A DNA stretch of 64,000 nucleotides from assembly GCA_963920705.1 (NCBI GenBank), contig OY987239.1, forward strand, positions 10,011,504 through 10,075,503. The letters run 5' to 3'. This document shows, piece by piece, positions 46,309 through 57,834 of the stretch (its first letter is position 1; every line of letters begins with the position of its first letter). Origin of the DNA: Odiellus spinosus. Taxonomy: Eukaryota; Arthropoda; Arachnida; Opiliones; Phalangiidae. The notes below the pieces were generated by a model that was given only the letters and a program-made list of their open reading frames with translations, was not told the DNA's origin and did no database searches. A program made the translations under genes and the position numbers.

Positions 46309-48295
46309 ATGGCATTTTTATTAGAATTTTTATTACAAGAATCTCCGCCGTTAGATTCGGCATATTCGTGGTTTATAGCAATATGCGGATGTATATATTT
46401 AGCTTTCAACATGGGTTTCTTTATGTCTTTTGGCGTCCTCTATGTCCTTCTCCAAGAAAGGTATCAAGTCTCCAAGGAAAGTGCTTCGTATCCCTTGAAC
46501 GTCTTCATGGCAGTTTATAGTATTTTAGGTAAGAATGAACCTTATCCAAAGGCACGCAATCTAGGAGGTGGCATCCCATTAAGCCGCGTTCATACTAGAC
46601 CTTGAAATTGATTTAAACCGTTTCAAAACGTTTCGCTAGAGTCGCGTGAACGGCAAACCGTCTTTTCTCTGATCGATTTGATTCGATTTCTCGAAACTGC
46701 TTCGGGAACCATTTCAAGAAACGATAGATGAAGCTACGGTAAATCGATTTATAAAGATACTGCTTGAACATGTGACTTTTAAAACGATTCCTGGCGTTTT
46801 GAATATTGATTTGATTTTACCGTTTCAAACCTAATAAGAAATGCTAGTGTGACCGTTGTTTTAGAAACTTTGAAACCGTTTCAAAACCGTTTTGATGCTT
46901 AAATCAACTTTTCAATCTAATAATTCTAATAATTTTACCCTTTGACCTTCCCAAGTCGATTGAAATCTGTTTTAACGTTTCGAGTATGAACTCGACTTAA
47001 TTGTTACTTTCCAAATCATCTAATTAGATTTTTAGCTTTGTTTAGTGGTTCGGTACACCACCGTCTGAAAATAAGGAAAACATTCTTTTTGGCGTCAATT
47101 CTATGCGTCATTGGTTCCTGCCTGTCCGTCCTGAACCCTATAAATGACCCAATTGCGTGGCTCACCTTCTGTATGACCATTAGAGGTTAGTTTTGATTCA
47201 TTAATAAAAAAACTAATTATTTGGGGTAGCCTGTTTCTAGAGTCTGGTATCAGAATTGTTTTTATTCGCTTAGGGATTGGTGTTAGTCTAATCTTACCAC
47301 CGTTGGTGCAAGTGGTCTCATCGCATTTCGAAAAACACAAGGCCAAGGCTTTAGTGATCGTTTCTCTTAACTCCACTCTGGGGGGTTTGGTCTTGCCATC
47401 TGTCGTCAAAATATCCGCCGAGAAATACGGACTCGAATCTTCTTGGTTTATACACGCCGCTATCCATTGCCAAACATTGTTACTAGCTATGATCATAAGA
47501 CCACGCCACGACGGTCGCGTTATTCAACAACCAATCAACGACCATCAGGGACTCAAATTAACCACCCAATCGCAATCAAGTACAAGAATAACGGAAGATG
47601 GGGAAAATCCTGTCGGGGGATCAAAGAACGACCAAGAACTGGCATCTTTCCTCCGGATTGAGCGGGAATCCAACAAGCAAGCCGAGACCAAAACTGAAGA
47701 AAATCTCAAATCGATTTTGTCGTTTATATTTCATGAGAAATCGTTTTACTTTATGTGCGCTTTTTTGGCAATCGCATTCATGACCTCCATCGCGGTCCGA
47801 ACGACAATCATCGACTACGGAATCGACACTAACTTGGATTCAAATTTGAACAAATACATTTTGGAGATCATGTCCTTGGGCGACTTGACCAGAATTCCAG
47901 CCGCCATACTCATCGATTCCAAAATATGTTACACCGAAACCTTAGTCGGTTTAGGGGGATTGGTATCGGCTTTAACCATTTTTCTTCTAACTTTAACTAG
48001 GAAATCAGTATACGTCATCGTTTCCCTTATGTACACCTTGTCTTACGGGGTTTCAGTTGCTTGTATGGGTCCTATATTTTTTACATTGGGCACCTCTAGA
48101 TTAGCGGTTGCTTTTGGATTGGGAATGGGGTTTTCCGGCGTGTTTTTGTTAAGTTTGTCATCTTTAATCGGCTTATTTCGGGACAATTACGGAACGTATG
48201 ACTATTTGTATTATCTCCTTTCTATCGTGAATGTTTTTCTAACGATTTGGGCTGCTTGGGCTCGAAAGAACCGTTGGTTTAAACACGATAAATAA
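46309..48295 (+). CDS. SLC16-like (monocarboxylate transporter family) protein, copy A, 463 aa
   Basis: Exons 46309-46528, 47036-47185 and 47274-48295 join in phase (phase 1 introns, GT-AG). The protein looks like a 12-helix MFS transporter: TM1 follows LDSAYSWFIAICGC, the cytoplasmic RLKIRKT after TM2 corresponds to the MFS R-x-G-R-R loop, and a hydrophilic loop (about 215-270) separates the two halves. TM1, its SWF motif and the overall layout are as in SLC16. Substrate unknown; probably a small carboxylate or similar solute across a membrane. First of three tandem copies; intron 1 carries a TTAA-flanked MITE. It has four to five extra codons (RHDGRVI) in the loop compared with B and C. Confidence 0.85.
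46579..47000. mobile_element. TTAA-flanked MITE in intron 1 of copy A
   Basis: Outer sequences TTAAGCCGCGTTCATACTAG and AGTATGAACTCGACTTAA are inverted and bounded by TTAA, the target of piggyBac-type elements. The interior is full of GGTTTCAAAACGGTTT-like palindromes. The same element sits at the same place in intron 1 of B and C, so it predates the gene triplication. Confidence 0.7.
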
Positions 48296-48862
48296 GTAAA
48301 ACAACATATGTATATTTTTAACAATCTTTCAGTAAATTCTACTCAATTACCATTTGGAGTTCATGTAAAGTCCATGACAATATCATTTTAATTAGCTCTT
48401 AAACTCTGTTGTTAAATAATGTTCAATTTTATAAACATTTTTTATTTCTTGTTCTTATCTTTTGGTTAAAGAAACCTCCTAACTATTATTTATTTAACCT
48501 TGAGTTGTCAGTTATCTTAAAGGGCAAGTAAAGCAGGAAGCTGTGGTGGAAAATCCTTTTATGGACAAGATTTATTTTTATGACCCCTACAAGCGCGAGT
48601 GTTGGAAACTTGTCACATGACCGACCAAATCTCTCCTTCGTGTTTCGAAATGAAAACTGAAGCTGATTTTGCAATGAAGCTTAACGCAACCTGGAAAAGT
48701 CAGAGAAACGGAAAATAAAGGTTAGGGAAATAAATTGGTTTTGGGTGCAAGTCAGAGCAAACGGTGTTGATTTGTATCAGTTACGGAATTCAATATTTTA
48801 TATTTCGAGAAAACTATCGAAGCCCATCTTGTACAAAGCGTGAAATTCTATCTATGCGAGTA

Positions 48863-48918
48863 CGTTCCCCACGGACAGACAGACAGGCAGACAGATAGAC
48901 GTATATATTTATTTAATA
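48863..48918 (+). promoter_or_regulatory. Conserved GACA-repeat plus TATA block upstream of transporter B
   Basis: Same GACAGACAGACAGGCAGACA run and TATATATTTATTT as upstream of A and C, about 150-200 bp before the ATG at 49066. Confidence 0.6.
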
Positions 48919-49065
48919 CTTTATTATTTAATATAAAGATAGCCCTGTAATCATTTCTCGGTGGGAGGTTATCGAAAGTTTAGTTCATTTCGAGATCGAG
49001 TCCCATTCGAAGCTCGTCTGTCGTCTTATGAAGAATTAAAGATAACCGAAGCCTTTTAGAAAGAG

Positions 49066-52000
49066 ATGGCATTTTTAATAGAATTTTTATTACAAGAATC
49101 TCCGCCGTTAGATTCAGCATATTCGTGGTTTATAGCAATATGCGGATGTATATATTTAGCCTTCAACTCGGGTTTCTTTATGTCTTTTGGAGTCCTCTAT
49201 GTCCTTCTCCAAGAAAGGTATCAAGTCTCCAAGGAAAATGCTTCGTATCCCTTGAACGTCTTCGTGGCAGTTTGTAGTATTTTCGGTAAGAATGAACCTT
49301 ATCCAAAGGCACGCCATCTAGGAGGTGCCATCAAGTCACGTTCCCATTAAGCCACGTTCATACTAGACCTTGAAATCGATTTAAACCGTTTCAAAACGTT
49401 TCGCTTGAGTCGCGTGAACGGCAAACCGTCTGATCTCGAATCGATTTGATTCGATTTCTCAAAACTGCTTCGGGAACCAGTTTCGTTCCGATTCGGTTTC
49501 AAGAAACGATAGATGAAGCTACGGTAAATCGATTTATAAAGATACTGCTTGAACACGTGACTTTTAAAACGATTCCTGGCGCTTTGATTATTGGTTTGAT
49601 TTTACCGTTTCAAACCTAATAAGAAATGCTAGTGTGACCGTTGCTTTAGAAACTTTGAAACGGTTTCAAACCATTTTGATGCTTAAATCCAAGGTTAGTA
49701 AAGAGACAGGTTAGGCAGATTCTGACGTCAGCCGGAAGTTACCTAGCGCGCAGCCATCTTCCAAATTTCTTTGACAATTGCTAGATGGCAGTTTATATTG
49801 TAATTACGGCGGGAATTTCAAACTAATATCCAATATGCTGTTTCCAATGAACGTTCCCAGGTGGCACTTAGTAAGTCGATTGTCATATAGCGTAGGTAAC
49901 GCTTTAACACGCGTTTCACTCATAGATATCGTATATATAACTGGCTAGATACAATTCCCTGGGTTAGGCCCGAGGAGTAAAACGCGGAGGGGACAAATAG
50001 CAGACGACGGCTATTATCTGGGGAAAAATCTGAACAGCGCCATCTATATTAGATACCTGGAACCTCTAATTAAGTGCTTTTTCAAAAACCCGCGGGAATT
50101 TTTGTTTCTTTTGTAAAGAAACTATAAGAAATAAAGCTCGGCTATTTTTGAAGCAAGTGTTTTTTTTTTTAATACAAAATGGTTAAAACCTGTTCGTTTT
50201 CACATTGCCGTAATAAGTCAACCACTAGAAAAGAAATATCTTTTCACATGTATGAACAAAACTACTCAAGAATTAAGTAAATTAATAACTAATATCATGC
50301 AAATTTATAGATTTCCCATATCCAACCCGGAATTACATGCCAAATGGATTGAGGCTGTTGATTTAGATGATTTTAGGCCTAATTCCAATTCCTTCATTTG
50401 CAGCGAACATTTTTTGGAAAGTGATATTGTCCACCGAAATGGCAAACGATTTCTTTCAAAGCAAGCAATACCTTCCAAGGTTTATACTTAAGCAATTACA
50501 CTTTTTGGTAGTGTTTAATCAACAATTTTTTATTTATACGAAGAATCTGCAAAAACCGACGTATTCTGATGTTTTACCTCTAAATTTTGATCATGAAACT
50601 TTGCGTGTAGGTAATTTAATTGAATCTATTTGAAAAGGATTACGGTTCCCTTGTCATGCAAAGTCAAAATATTCACCCATTTTGCTCGTCTTGTAGTCAG
50701 TTCTAGAACTTGTATCGTAATTGTAAGCAGAGTTAAACTGAAATTCCATTATAGAGAAGGCTAAGGGTTAGCGAACCAAATAATATTTATTGATTTAAAT
50801 AATATATATGTTATATTTACCTTTTAAAAATTGATGGATCATGTAAAAAACAACTTTTTTAACACGTTTTGAGCCGATTTCATTCTCTTCTGTCGAATAA
50901 TATTAAAAAAAAAAAAAAAAAACATTTTCTGGCCGAAGCGGGAAAATTAAACTTCTCGCATTTTGAGCTTTCCATTTTCGGGTATAGATGGCGCTGATCT
51001 GATTTTTCCCCAGCATTGTAGGTCTCCATAGCCGTAGTCTGCTATCTATACCTCCCGTATTTTCCCTCGATTTAATACGGTATCTAGCCAGTTATATATA
51101 CGATATCTATGGTTTCACTATAATCAAGCATAAATTTCACTATGTTATAATTATTAAGCAGACGCCGGTTGTTCAGTTCAGTTCGGTTCGTATTCCACTC
51201 AGTCGCTTGAGTCGGCTTGACCTTAATGCCACCTGGGAACGTTCATTGGATATTAGTTTGAAATTCCCGCCGTAATTACAATATAAACCGCCATCTAGCA
51301 ATTGTCAAAGAAATTTGGAAGATGGCTGCGCGCTAGGTAACTTCCGGCTGACGTCAGAATCTGCCTAACCTGTCTCTTTACTAACCTTGAATCTAATAAT
51401 TCTAATAATTTTACCCTTTGACCTTCCCATGTCGATTGAATTCGGTTTCAAAGTTTCAAATATGAACTTGACTTTATTGTTACTTTCGAAATCTTATAAT
51501 TGGATTTCAGCTTTGTTTAGTGGTTCGGTACACCACCGTTTGAAAATAAGGAAAACTTTATTTTTGGCGTCAATTCTATGCGTTATTGGTTCCTGCCTGT
51601 CCGTCCTGAACCCTATAAATGACCCAATTGCGTGGCTCACCTTCTGTATGACCATTAGAGGTTAGTTTGGATTCATTGATAAAAAAAACTATTTATTTGG
51701 GGTATATAGAAAACTTATTATTGTCCATGAGAGATTATAATAACAACAATTTTAAGATAAAAGATTGGGGTAACCTGTTTCTAAAGTCTGGTACCACTTT
51801 TATTCAGAATTGTTTTTGTTGGTTTAGCGATCGGTGTTAGTTTAATCTTTCCTCCGATGATGCAAGTGATCTCATCGCATTTCAAAAAACACAAGGCCAA
51901 GGCTTTAGTGATCGTTTCTCTTAACACCACTCTGGGGGGTTTGGTCTTGCCATCCGTCGTCAAATTATCCGCCGAGAAATACGGACTCGAATCTTCTTGG

Positions 52001-52840
52001 TTTATACACGCCGCTATCCATTGTCAAACATTGTTACTAGCTATGATCATAAGACCACGTCGCGTTACGCAACAACCAATCAACTACCATCAGGAACTCA
52101 AATTAACCACCCAATCGCAATCAAGTACAACAATAACGGAAGAGGGGAAAAATCCTGTCGGGGAATCAAAGGACGACCAAGAACTGGCATCTTTCCTCCG
52201 GATTGAGCGGGAATCCAACAAGGGAGCCGAGACCAAAAGTGAAGAAAATCTCAAATCGATTTTGTCGTTTATATTTCATGAGAAAACGTTTTACTTTATG
52301 TGCGCTTTTTACACAATCGCATTCGTGACCTCCTTCGCGGTCCGAACGACAATCGTCGACTACGGAATCGACACTAACTTGGAATCAAATTTGAACAAAT
52401 ACATTTTGGAGATCATGTCCTTGGGTGACTTGATCAGAATTCCAACCGCCATGCTCATTGATTCGAAAATATGTTATACCGAAACCTTAATCGGTTTAGG
52501 GGGATTGGTATCAGCTTTAACCATTTTTCTACTAATTTTAACTAGGAACTCTGTATACGTCATCGTTTCCCTTATGTACGCCTTGTCTTACGGGGTTTCA
52601 GCTGCTTGTATGGGTCCCATATTTTCTACATTGGGCACCTCTAGATTAGCGGTTGCTTTTGGATTGGGAATGGGGTTTTCCGGCGTGTTTTTGTTAAGTT
52701 TGTCATCTTTAATCGGCTTATTTCGGGACAATTACGGAACGTATGACTATTTGTATTATCTCATTTCTATCGTGAATGTTTTTCTAACGATTTGGGCTGC
52801 TTGGGCTCGAAAGAACCGTTGGTTTAAACACGATAAGTAA
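49066..52840 (+). CDS. SLC16-like transporter, copy B, 460 aa
   Basis: Exons 49066-49285, 51511-51660 and 51828-52840 join in phase. Sequence and 12-helix layout match copy A. B differs most from the others in the second half (ESKDDQEL, VTSFAVRTTIVDYG, LIRIPTAMLIDS, GVSAACMG). Intron 1 is 2.2 kb because it contains an older TTAA MITE split by a 1.7-kb transposon that carries its own THAP gene. No coding damage is seen, so the transporter is probably still functional if the intron is spliced out. Confidence 0.85.
49690..51389. mobile_element. 1.7-kb long-TIR transposon carrying a THAP-domain gene
   Basis: Ends CAAGGTTAGTAAAGAGACAG and CTGTCTCTTTACTAACCTTG are perfect inverses. Pairing continues with few breaks for about 180 bp and imperfectly to roughly 370 bp (for example TATATAACTGGCTAGATAC / GTATCTAGCCAGTTATATA). 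The central ~0.9 kb holds the THAP gene. AATC is repeated at both borders; comparison with intron 1 of copy A shows the site without the insert. THAP DNA-binding domains occur in P-element transposases, but no catalytic domain is present. The superfamily is unproven. Confidence 0.85.
50179..50491 (+). CDS. THAP-domain-only protein inside the transposon, 83 aa
   Basis: Exons 50179-50249 and 50311-50491 join across a 61-bp GT-AG intron (GTATGA...TTTATAG). The protein is one THAP zinc-coordinating DNA-binding domain: MVKTCSFSHCRNKSTTRKEI supplies the first two cysteines, then FHIFPISNPELHAKW, ICSEHF (third Cys and the His) and LSKQAIPSKVY, matching the AVPS-type end of the domain. It stops right after the domain. 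A weak donor at AAG|GTTTAT and an open stretch encoding NLQKPTYSDVLPLNFDHETL at about 50547-50611 could add a further exon. On its own such a protein could bind transposon ends without cutting, as truncated P-element proteins do (inference). Confidence 0.75.
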
Positions 52841-53415
52841 AACAACATATGTATATTTTTAACAATATTTCAGTAAATTCTGCTCAGTTTCCATTTTACA
52901 ACTGATCAAAAATCCCCGACAGTCTCACTTTTATTAGTGTATTAAATTTTTATAAAAAATTATTTCTTTGTTCTTATCTTTGGTTATAGAAATCTCTTAA
53001 CTATTATTTATTTAACCTTGAGTTGTCAGTTATCTTAAAGGGCAAGTAAAGCAGAAAACTGTGGTGGAAAATCCTTATATTGATAAGATTTATTTTTTTG
53101 ACCACTACAAGCGCGAGTGTTGGAAACTTGTCACATGACCGACCAAATCTCTCCTTCGTGTTTTGAAATGAAAACTGAAGCGGATTTTGCAATGAAGCTT
53201 AACAAATTCATCTCTCAGCGTTCTAACGCAACCTGGAAAAGTCAGGGAAACGGAAAATAAAGGTTAGGGAAATAAATTTGTTTTGGGTGAAAGTCAGAGA
53301 AAACGGTGTTGATTTGTATAAGTTACGGAATTCAATATTTTATATTTCGAGAAAAATATCGAAGCTTATCATTTTCACGGTACAACTTGTTGTTTTTTCT
53401 ACTATTGAGAAATGG

Positions 53416-53752
53416 CAGAAGCCGATGAAACCCTCCTTTGAAGTCTACTACTCAAATGTTCGATATAGCTCTCCTCTCTGTATGGGTAAAATTCCCAATT
53501 TTACGAGATCGGAGGGGTCCTACTTCATCCCCCCTGTCTACGGAAAATTGGAAATTCTCTCTCTCCACAAACGACGACGTTTTTTGGACGAACTCCAAGG
53601 CTGCTAGAGATATTCGCTCGACGAGCTCTCGCTCCGAAAACATCTACCGTTAGGAGGCGTACGAATCGCGCCTTTTCAGAATAACCCATACAGAGAGGGG
53701 TAGACAAGACCAGGGAGTAATAGACTTCAAAGGAGGGTTTCATCGGCTTCTG
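53416..53752. mobile_element. CAGAAGCC MITE, copy 7, upstream of transporter C
   Basis: Full-length 337-bp copy with a perfect 7-bp direct repeat GAAATGG (53409-53415 and 53753-53759). It lies about 100 bp upstream of the conserved GACA/TATA block of copy C, so it could affect that promoter. Confidence 0.9.
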
Positions 53753-53851
53753 GAAATGGTAAGGGTCAGGAAAAACCTGGAAAAGTCAAGGAAATTCACT
53801 TTGAAAATCTTTTACAAAGCCTGAAATTCTATCTTTGCGAGTACGTTTTAG

Positions 53852-53907
53852 CGTTCCCCACGGACAGACAGACAGGCAGACAGATAGACGTATATATTTA
53901 TTTAATA
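53852..53907 (+). promoter_or_regulatory. Conserved GACA-repeat plus TATA block upstream of transporter C
   Basis: Same run as in A and B (GTTCCCCACGG, GACA repeats, TATATATTTATTT), about 150-200 bp before the ATG at 54055. Confidence 0.6.
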
Positions 53908-54054
53908 CTTTATTATGTAACATAAAGATAGCCCTGTAATCATTTCTCGTTGGGAGGTTATCGAAAGTTTAGTTCATTTCGAGATCGAGTCCCATTCGAA
54001 GCTCGTCTGTCGTCTTAGTAAGAATTAAAGATAACCGAAGCATTTTAGAAAGAG

Positions 54055-56369
54055 ATGTCATTTTTAATAGATTTTTTATTACAAGAATCTCCGCCGTTAG
54101 ATTCGGCATATTCGTGGTTTATAGCAATATGCGGATGTTTATATTTAGCCTTCAACTTGGGTTTCTTTATGTCTTTCGGCGTCCTCTATGTCCTTCTCCA
54201 AGAAAGGTATCAAGTCTCCAAGGAAATTGCTTCGTATCCCTTGAACGTCTTCATGGCAGTTTATAGTATTTTAGGTAAGAATGAACCTTATCCAAAGGCA
54301 CGCCATCTAGGAGGTGCCATCGAGTCACGTTCCCATTAAGCCGCGTTCATACTAGACCTTGAAATCGATTTAAACCGTTTCAAAACGTTTCGCTAGAGTC
54401 GCGTGAACAGCAAACCGTCTTTTCTCTGATCGATTTGATTCGATTTCTCGAAACTGCTTCGGGAACCAGTTTCGTACCGATTCGGAAGTTTCGACAACCG
54501 ATAGATGAAGCTACGATAAATCGATTTATGAAGATAATGCGTGAACCAATGACGCTTAAAACGATTCCAGGCGATTAGGAGTCTACCCATTCAACCGAAT
54601 ACCGTTGTATCGAATCCCATTCGTCCGAAAATTTCTAGCCAGTATTTTAAAATCTAGCCCAATGGCGGCTTTCTATTAAATGGGAATATTTTCCCATTCA
54701 ACCGAAAACGTCAAGCTAGTATTATAAAGTCAAATTCCGTCAAAAAAGCTCAAATAAATATAATAGATTTCGATGGGTCTTCGTCCGGTTAGGTTAGGTT
54801 AACCTAATTATTGGCTTTAAATAACTTACCGCCCAATTTGGCTACATTTCGGTCGAATGGGATTCTGTCGAATGGGCCAGGAGCGTTTGATTTTTACCGT
54901 TTCAAATCGATTAAGGACTGCTAGTGTGACCGTTTGATGCTTCAAATTGACTTTGACCATCCCATGACGATTGAAATCGGTTTTAAACTTTCAAGTATGA
55001 ACTCGACTTAATTGCTTCTTTCCAAATCTTCTATTTGAATTTCAGCATTGTTTAGTGGTTCGGTACACCACCGTTTGAAAATAAGGAAAACATTATTTTT
55101 GGCGTCAATTCTATGCGTTATTGGTTCCTGCCTGTCCGTCCTCAACCCCATAAATGACCCAATTGCGTGGCTCACCTTCTGTATGACCATTAGAGGTTAG
55201 TTTGGATTCATTGATAAAAAAAACTATTTATTTGGGGTATATAGAAAACTTATTATTGTCCATGAGAGATTATAATAACAACAATTTTAAGATAAAAGAT
55301 TGGGGTAACCTGTTTCTAAAGTCTGGTACCACTTTTATTCAGAATTGTTTTTGTTGGTTTAGCGATCGGTGTTAGTCTAATCTATCCTCCGATGATGCAA
55401 GTGGTGTCGTCGCATTTCGAAAAACACAAGGCCAAGGCTTTAGTGGTCGTTTCTCTTTACACCACTCTGGGGGGTTTGGTCTTGCCATCCGTCGTCAAAT
55501 TATCCGCCGAGAAATACGGACTCGAATCTTCTTGGTTTATACACGCCGCTATCCATTGTCAAACATTGTTACTAGCTATGATCATAAGACCACGTCGCGT
55601 TACGCAACAACCAATCAACTACCATCAGGAACTCGAAGTAATCACGCAATCAAGTACAAGAATAACGGAAGATGGGGGAAATCCTGTCGGAGGATCAAAG
55701 AACGACCAAGAACTGGCATCTTTCCTCCGGATTGAGCGGGAATCCAACAAGGAAGCCGAGACCAAAACTGAAGAAAATCTCAAATCGATTTTGTCGTTTA
55801 TATTTCATGAGAAAACGTTTTACTTTATGTGCGCTTTTTTGGCAATCGCATTCATGACCTCCATCGCGGTCCGAACGACAATCATCGACTACGGAATCGA
55901 CACTAACTTGGATTCAAATTTGAACAAGTACATTTTGGAGATCATGTCCTTGGGCGACTTGACCAGAATTCCAGCCGCCATACTCATCGATTCCAAAATA
56001 TGTTACACCGAAACCTTAGTCGGTTTAGGGGGATTGGTAACGGCTTTAACCATTTTTCTACTAACTTTAACTAGGAACTATTTATACGTCATCGTTTCCA
56101 TTATGTACGCCTTGTCTTACGGGGTTTCAGTTGCTTGTATGGGTCCCATATTTTCTACATTGGGCACCTCTAGATTAGCGGTTGCTTTTGGATTGGGAAT
56201 GGGGTTTACTGGCGTGTTTATGTTAAGTTTGTCATCTTTAATCGGCTTATTTCGGGACAATTACGGAACGTATGACTATTTGTATTATCTGTTTTCTATC
56301 GTGAATGTTTTTCTAACGATTTGGGCTGCTTGGGCTCGAAAGAATCGTTGGTTTAAACATGATAAATAA
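54055..56369 (+). CDS. SLC16-like transporter, copy C, 458 aa
   Basis: Exons 54055-54274, 55046-55195 and 55363-56369 join in phase. Layout as in A. The sequence is a mosaic. Intron 2 and the start of exon 3 match B almost perfectly (shared RPRRVTQQPINYHQEL), while about 55645-56075 matches A (NPVGGSKNDQ, NLDSNLNKY, LTRIPAAILIDS). This points to gene conversion between copies. Intron 1 carries the TTAA MITE plus a further CCCATTCAACCGAA fold-back at about 54580-54890. Confidence 0.85.
54580..54890. mobile_element. Fold-back insertion in intron 1 of copy C
   Basis: Terminal CCCATTCAACCGAATACCG/TCGAATCCCATTCG on the left pairs with CGAATGGGATTCTGTCGAATGGG-type sequence (in parts) on the right. 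Absent from intron 1 of A and B, so it inserted after the copies separated. Precise ends and target duplication are unclear. Confidence 0.6.
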
Positions 56370-56465
56370 ACAAACAACATATGTATATTTTTAACAATCT
56401 TTCAGTAAATTCTGCTCAGTTTCCATTTGGAACTGATCAAATAACCCTGACAGTCTCACTTTTAT

Positions 56466-56801
56466 CAGAGGCCGATGAAACCCTCCTTTGAAGTCTATTA
56501 CTCCCTGGTCTTGTCAACCCTTCTCTGTATGGGTTAGTTTCAAAAAGCGATTCGTACGCCTCCTAAAAGTATATATTTTCGGAGCGGGAGTTCGTCGAGC
56601 GAATATCTCTAACAGCCTCGGAGTTCGTCAAAAAAACGTCATCGTTTGTGGAGAGAGAGAATTTCCAATTTTCCGTAGACAGGGGGGTATGAAGTAGGAC
56701 CCTTACGATCTCGTAAAATTGTGGATTTTACCCATACAGAGAGGAGCGCTATATCGAACATTAGAGTAGTAGACTTCAAAGGAGGGTTTCATCGGCTTCT
56801 G
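56466..56801. mobile_element. CAGAAGCC MITE, copy 8, 3' of transporter C
   Basis: Full-length copy with a perfect 7-bp direct repeat CTTTTAT (56459-56465 and 56802-56808). It splits 3' flanking sequence that is continuous after copies A and B. Confidence 0.9.
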
Positions 56802-56959
56802 CTTTTATTAGTTCTTGAACTCGGGTATTTAATAATATTCATTTTAATAAACATTTTATTTCTTGTTATCTTTTGGTTAAAGAAATCTCTTAACTATTAT
56901 TTATTTAACCTTGAGTTCTCAGTTATCTTAAAGGGCAAGTAAAGCAGGAAGCTGTGGTG

Positions 56960-57618
56960 AAAACGAGTAATTTGTTGATTAAAACATAGACTATTTTTCA
57001 TTCGAGTTCATTTATTCCAAGATAAAGTAACGAAACGTAATCCATATCCGTTTTTATCCAAAAAATGGCCTTATCTTAGAATATTATCCGATGCGTTATA
57101 CGTTCAGATAAAAAAAATTCAAAATTGATTTTCGTGAAAAATAACGAATAAAAAGATGATTTAAAATCTTAGTTTCGTCGTTTTATTTATATTCTTCGAA
57201 TTAAAAGTCAATACATAGTTTTCAGTAAAGGGGCAAAATAAAATTCCACCCCTCTTACCCAGCTTTGCTTTCATTCCCAGGTTGCCAGGAGCTTGTGAGT
57301 GCAGTTCAGAACAGATCAGTTTCAAAACTGAACTCTAGCCTTTCCCTCTGCACTCACAAGTGGCTGGCAACATGGGGGGAACGGCACTTACCCCCTTTAG
57401 TGAAAACTATGTATTTGTAATTTTTTCTTATATTTTAGACTAATTCTGGTTGGAAACGCGAATTTCTTATCCATCGTTATACGTTTGAAAACGAGTAATT
57501 TGTAGGTAGATAAAGCGGGTAAACATTTTAACAATTATACGAATATAGAAATTTCATTGTTTTAGTTAAAAACAATTTATCTAAAAATATACGAATAACA
57601 GATGATAATGGATCCGAT
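56960..57618 (+). mobile_element. Mariner-like MITE, copy d, with a nested MITE
   Basis: Family landmarks AATGGCCTTATCTTAGAATA and AGACTAATTCTGG are present but separated by the 57213-57414 insert. Ends near GATAATGGATCCGATTCC. Confidence 0.75.
57213..57414. mobile_element. CATAGTTTTCA-ended MITE nested in copy d
   Basis: Ends TACATAGTTTTCAGTAAAGG and CCTTTAGTGAAAACTATGTA are near-perfect inverses. The interior has a second palindromic pair (CTTGTGAGTGCAG / CTGCACTCACAAG). Uninterrupted relatives (43540, 62580) show the empty site. Confidence 0.8.
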
Positions 57619-57834
57619 TCCGATTCTTGCTTAGGTCTGTTTACTAACCTTGGTATGGTCGGAAGGTAAACAAGATAGTTTTTCTCTGTAAACAAAAGGT
57701 ATCCAGACAGTCTGTATAAACGTGGAGTGATGGTCAATCGAGTATTCGGTAACCGCTTAAAAAAATGTAAATGATTCTTACCCGCGCAAAAAAATAAATC
57801 AAAAAAATAAATTAATGGAGAAAGAAGTCTTCGT

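Noticed and set aside
50249-50311. Frameshift in the THAP domain
   Set aside because: A 61-bp GT-AG intron explains the break and restores the conserved domain exactly.
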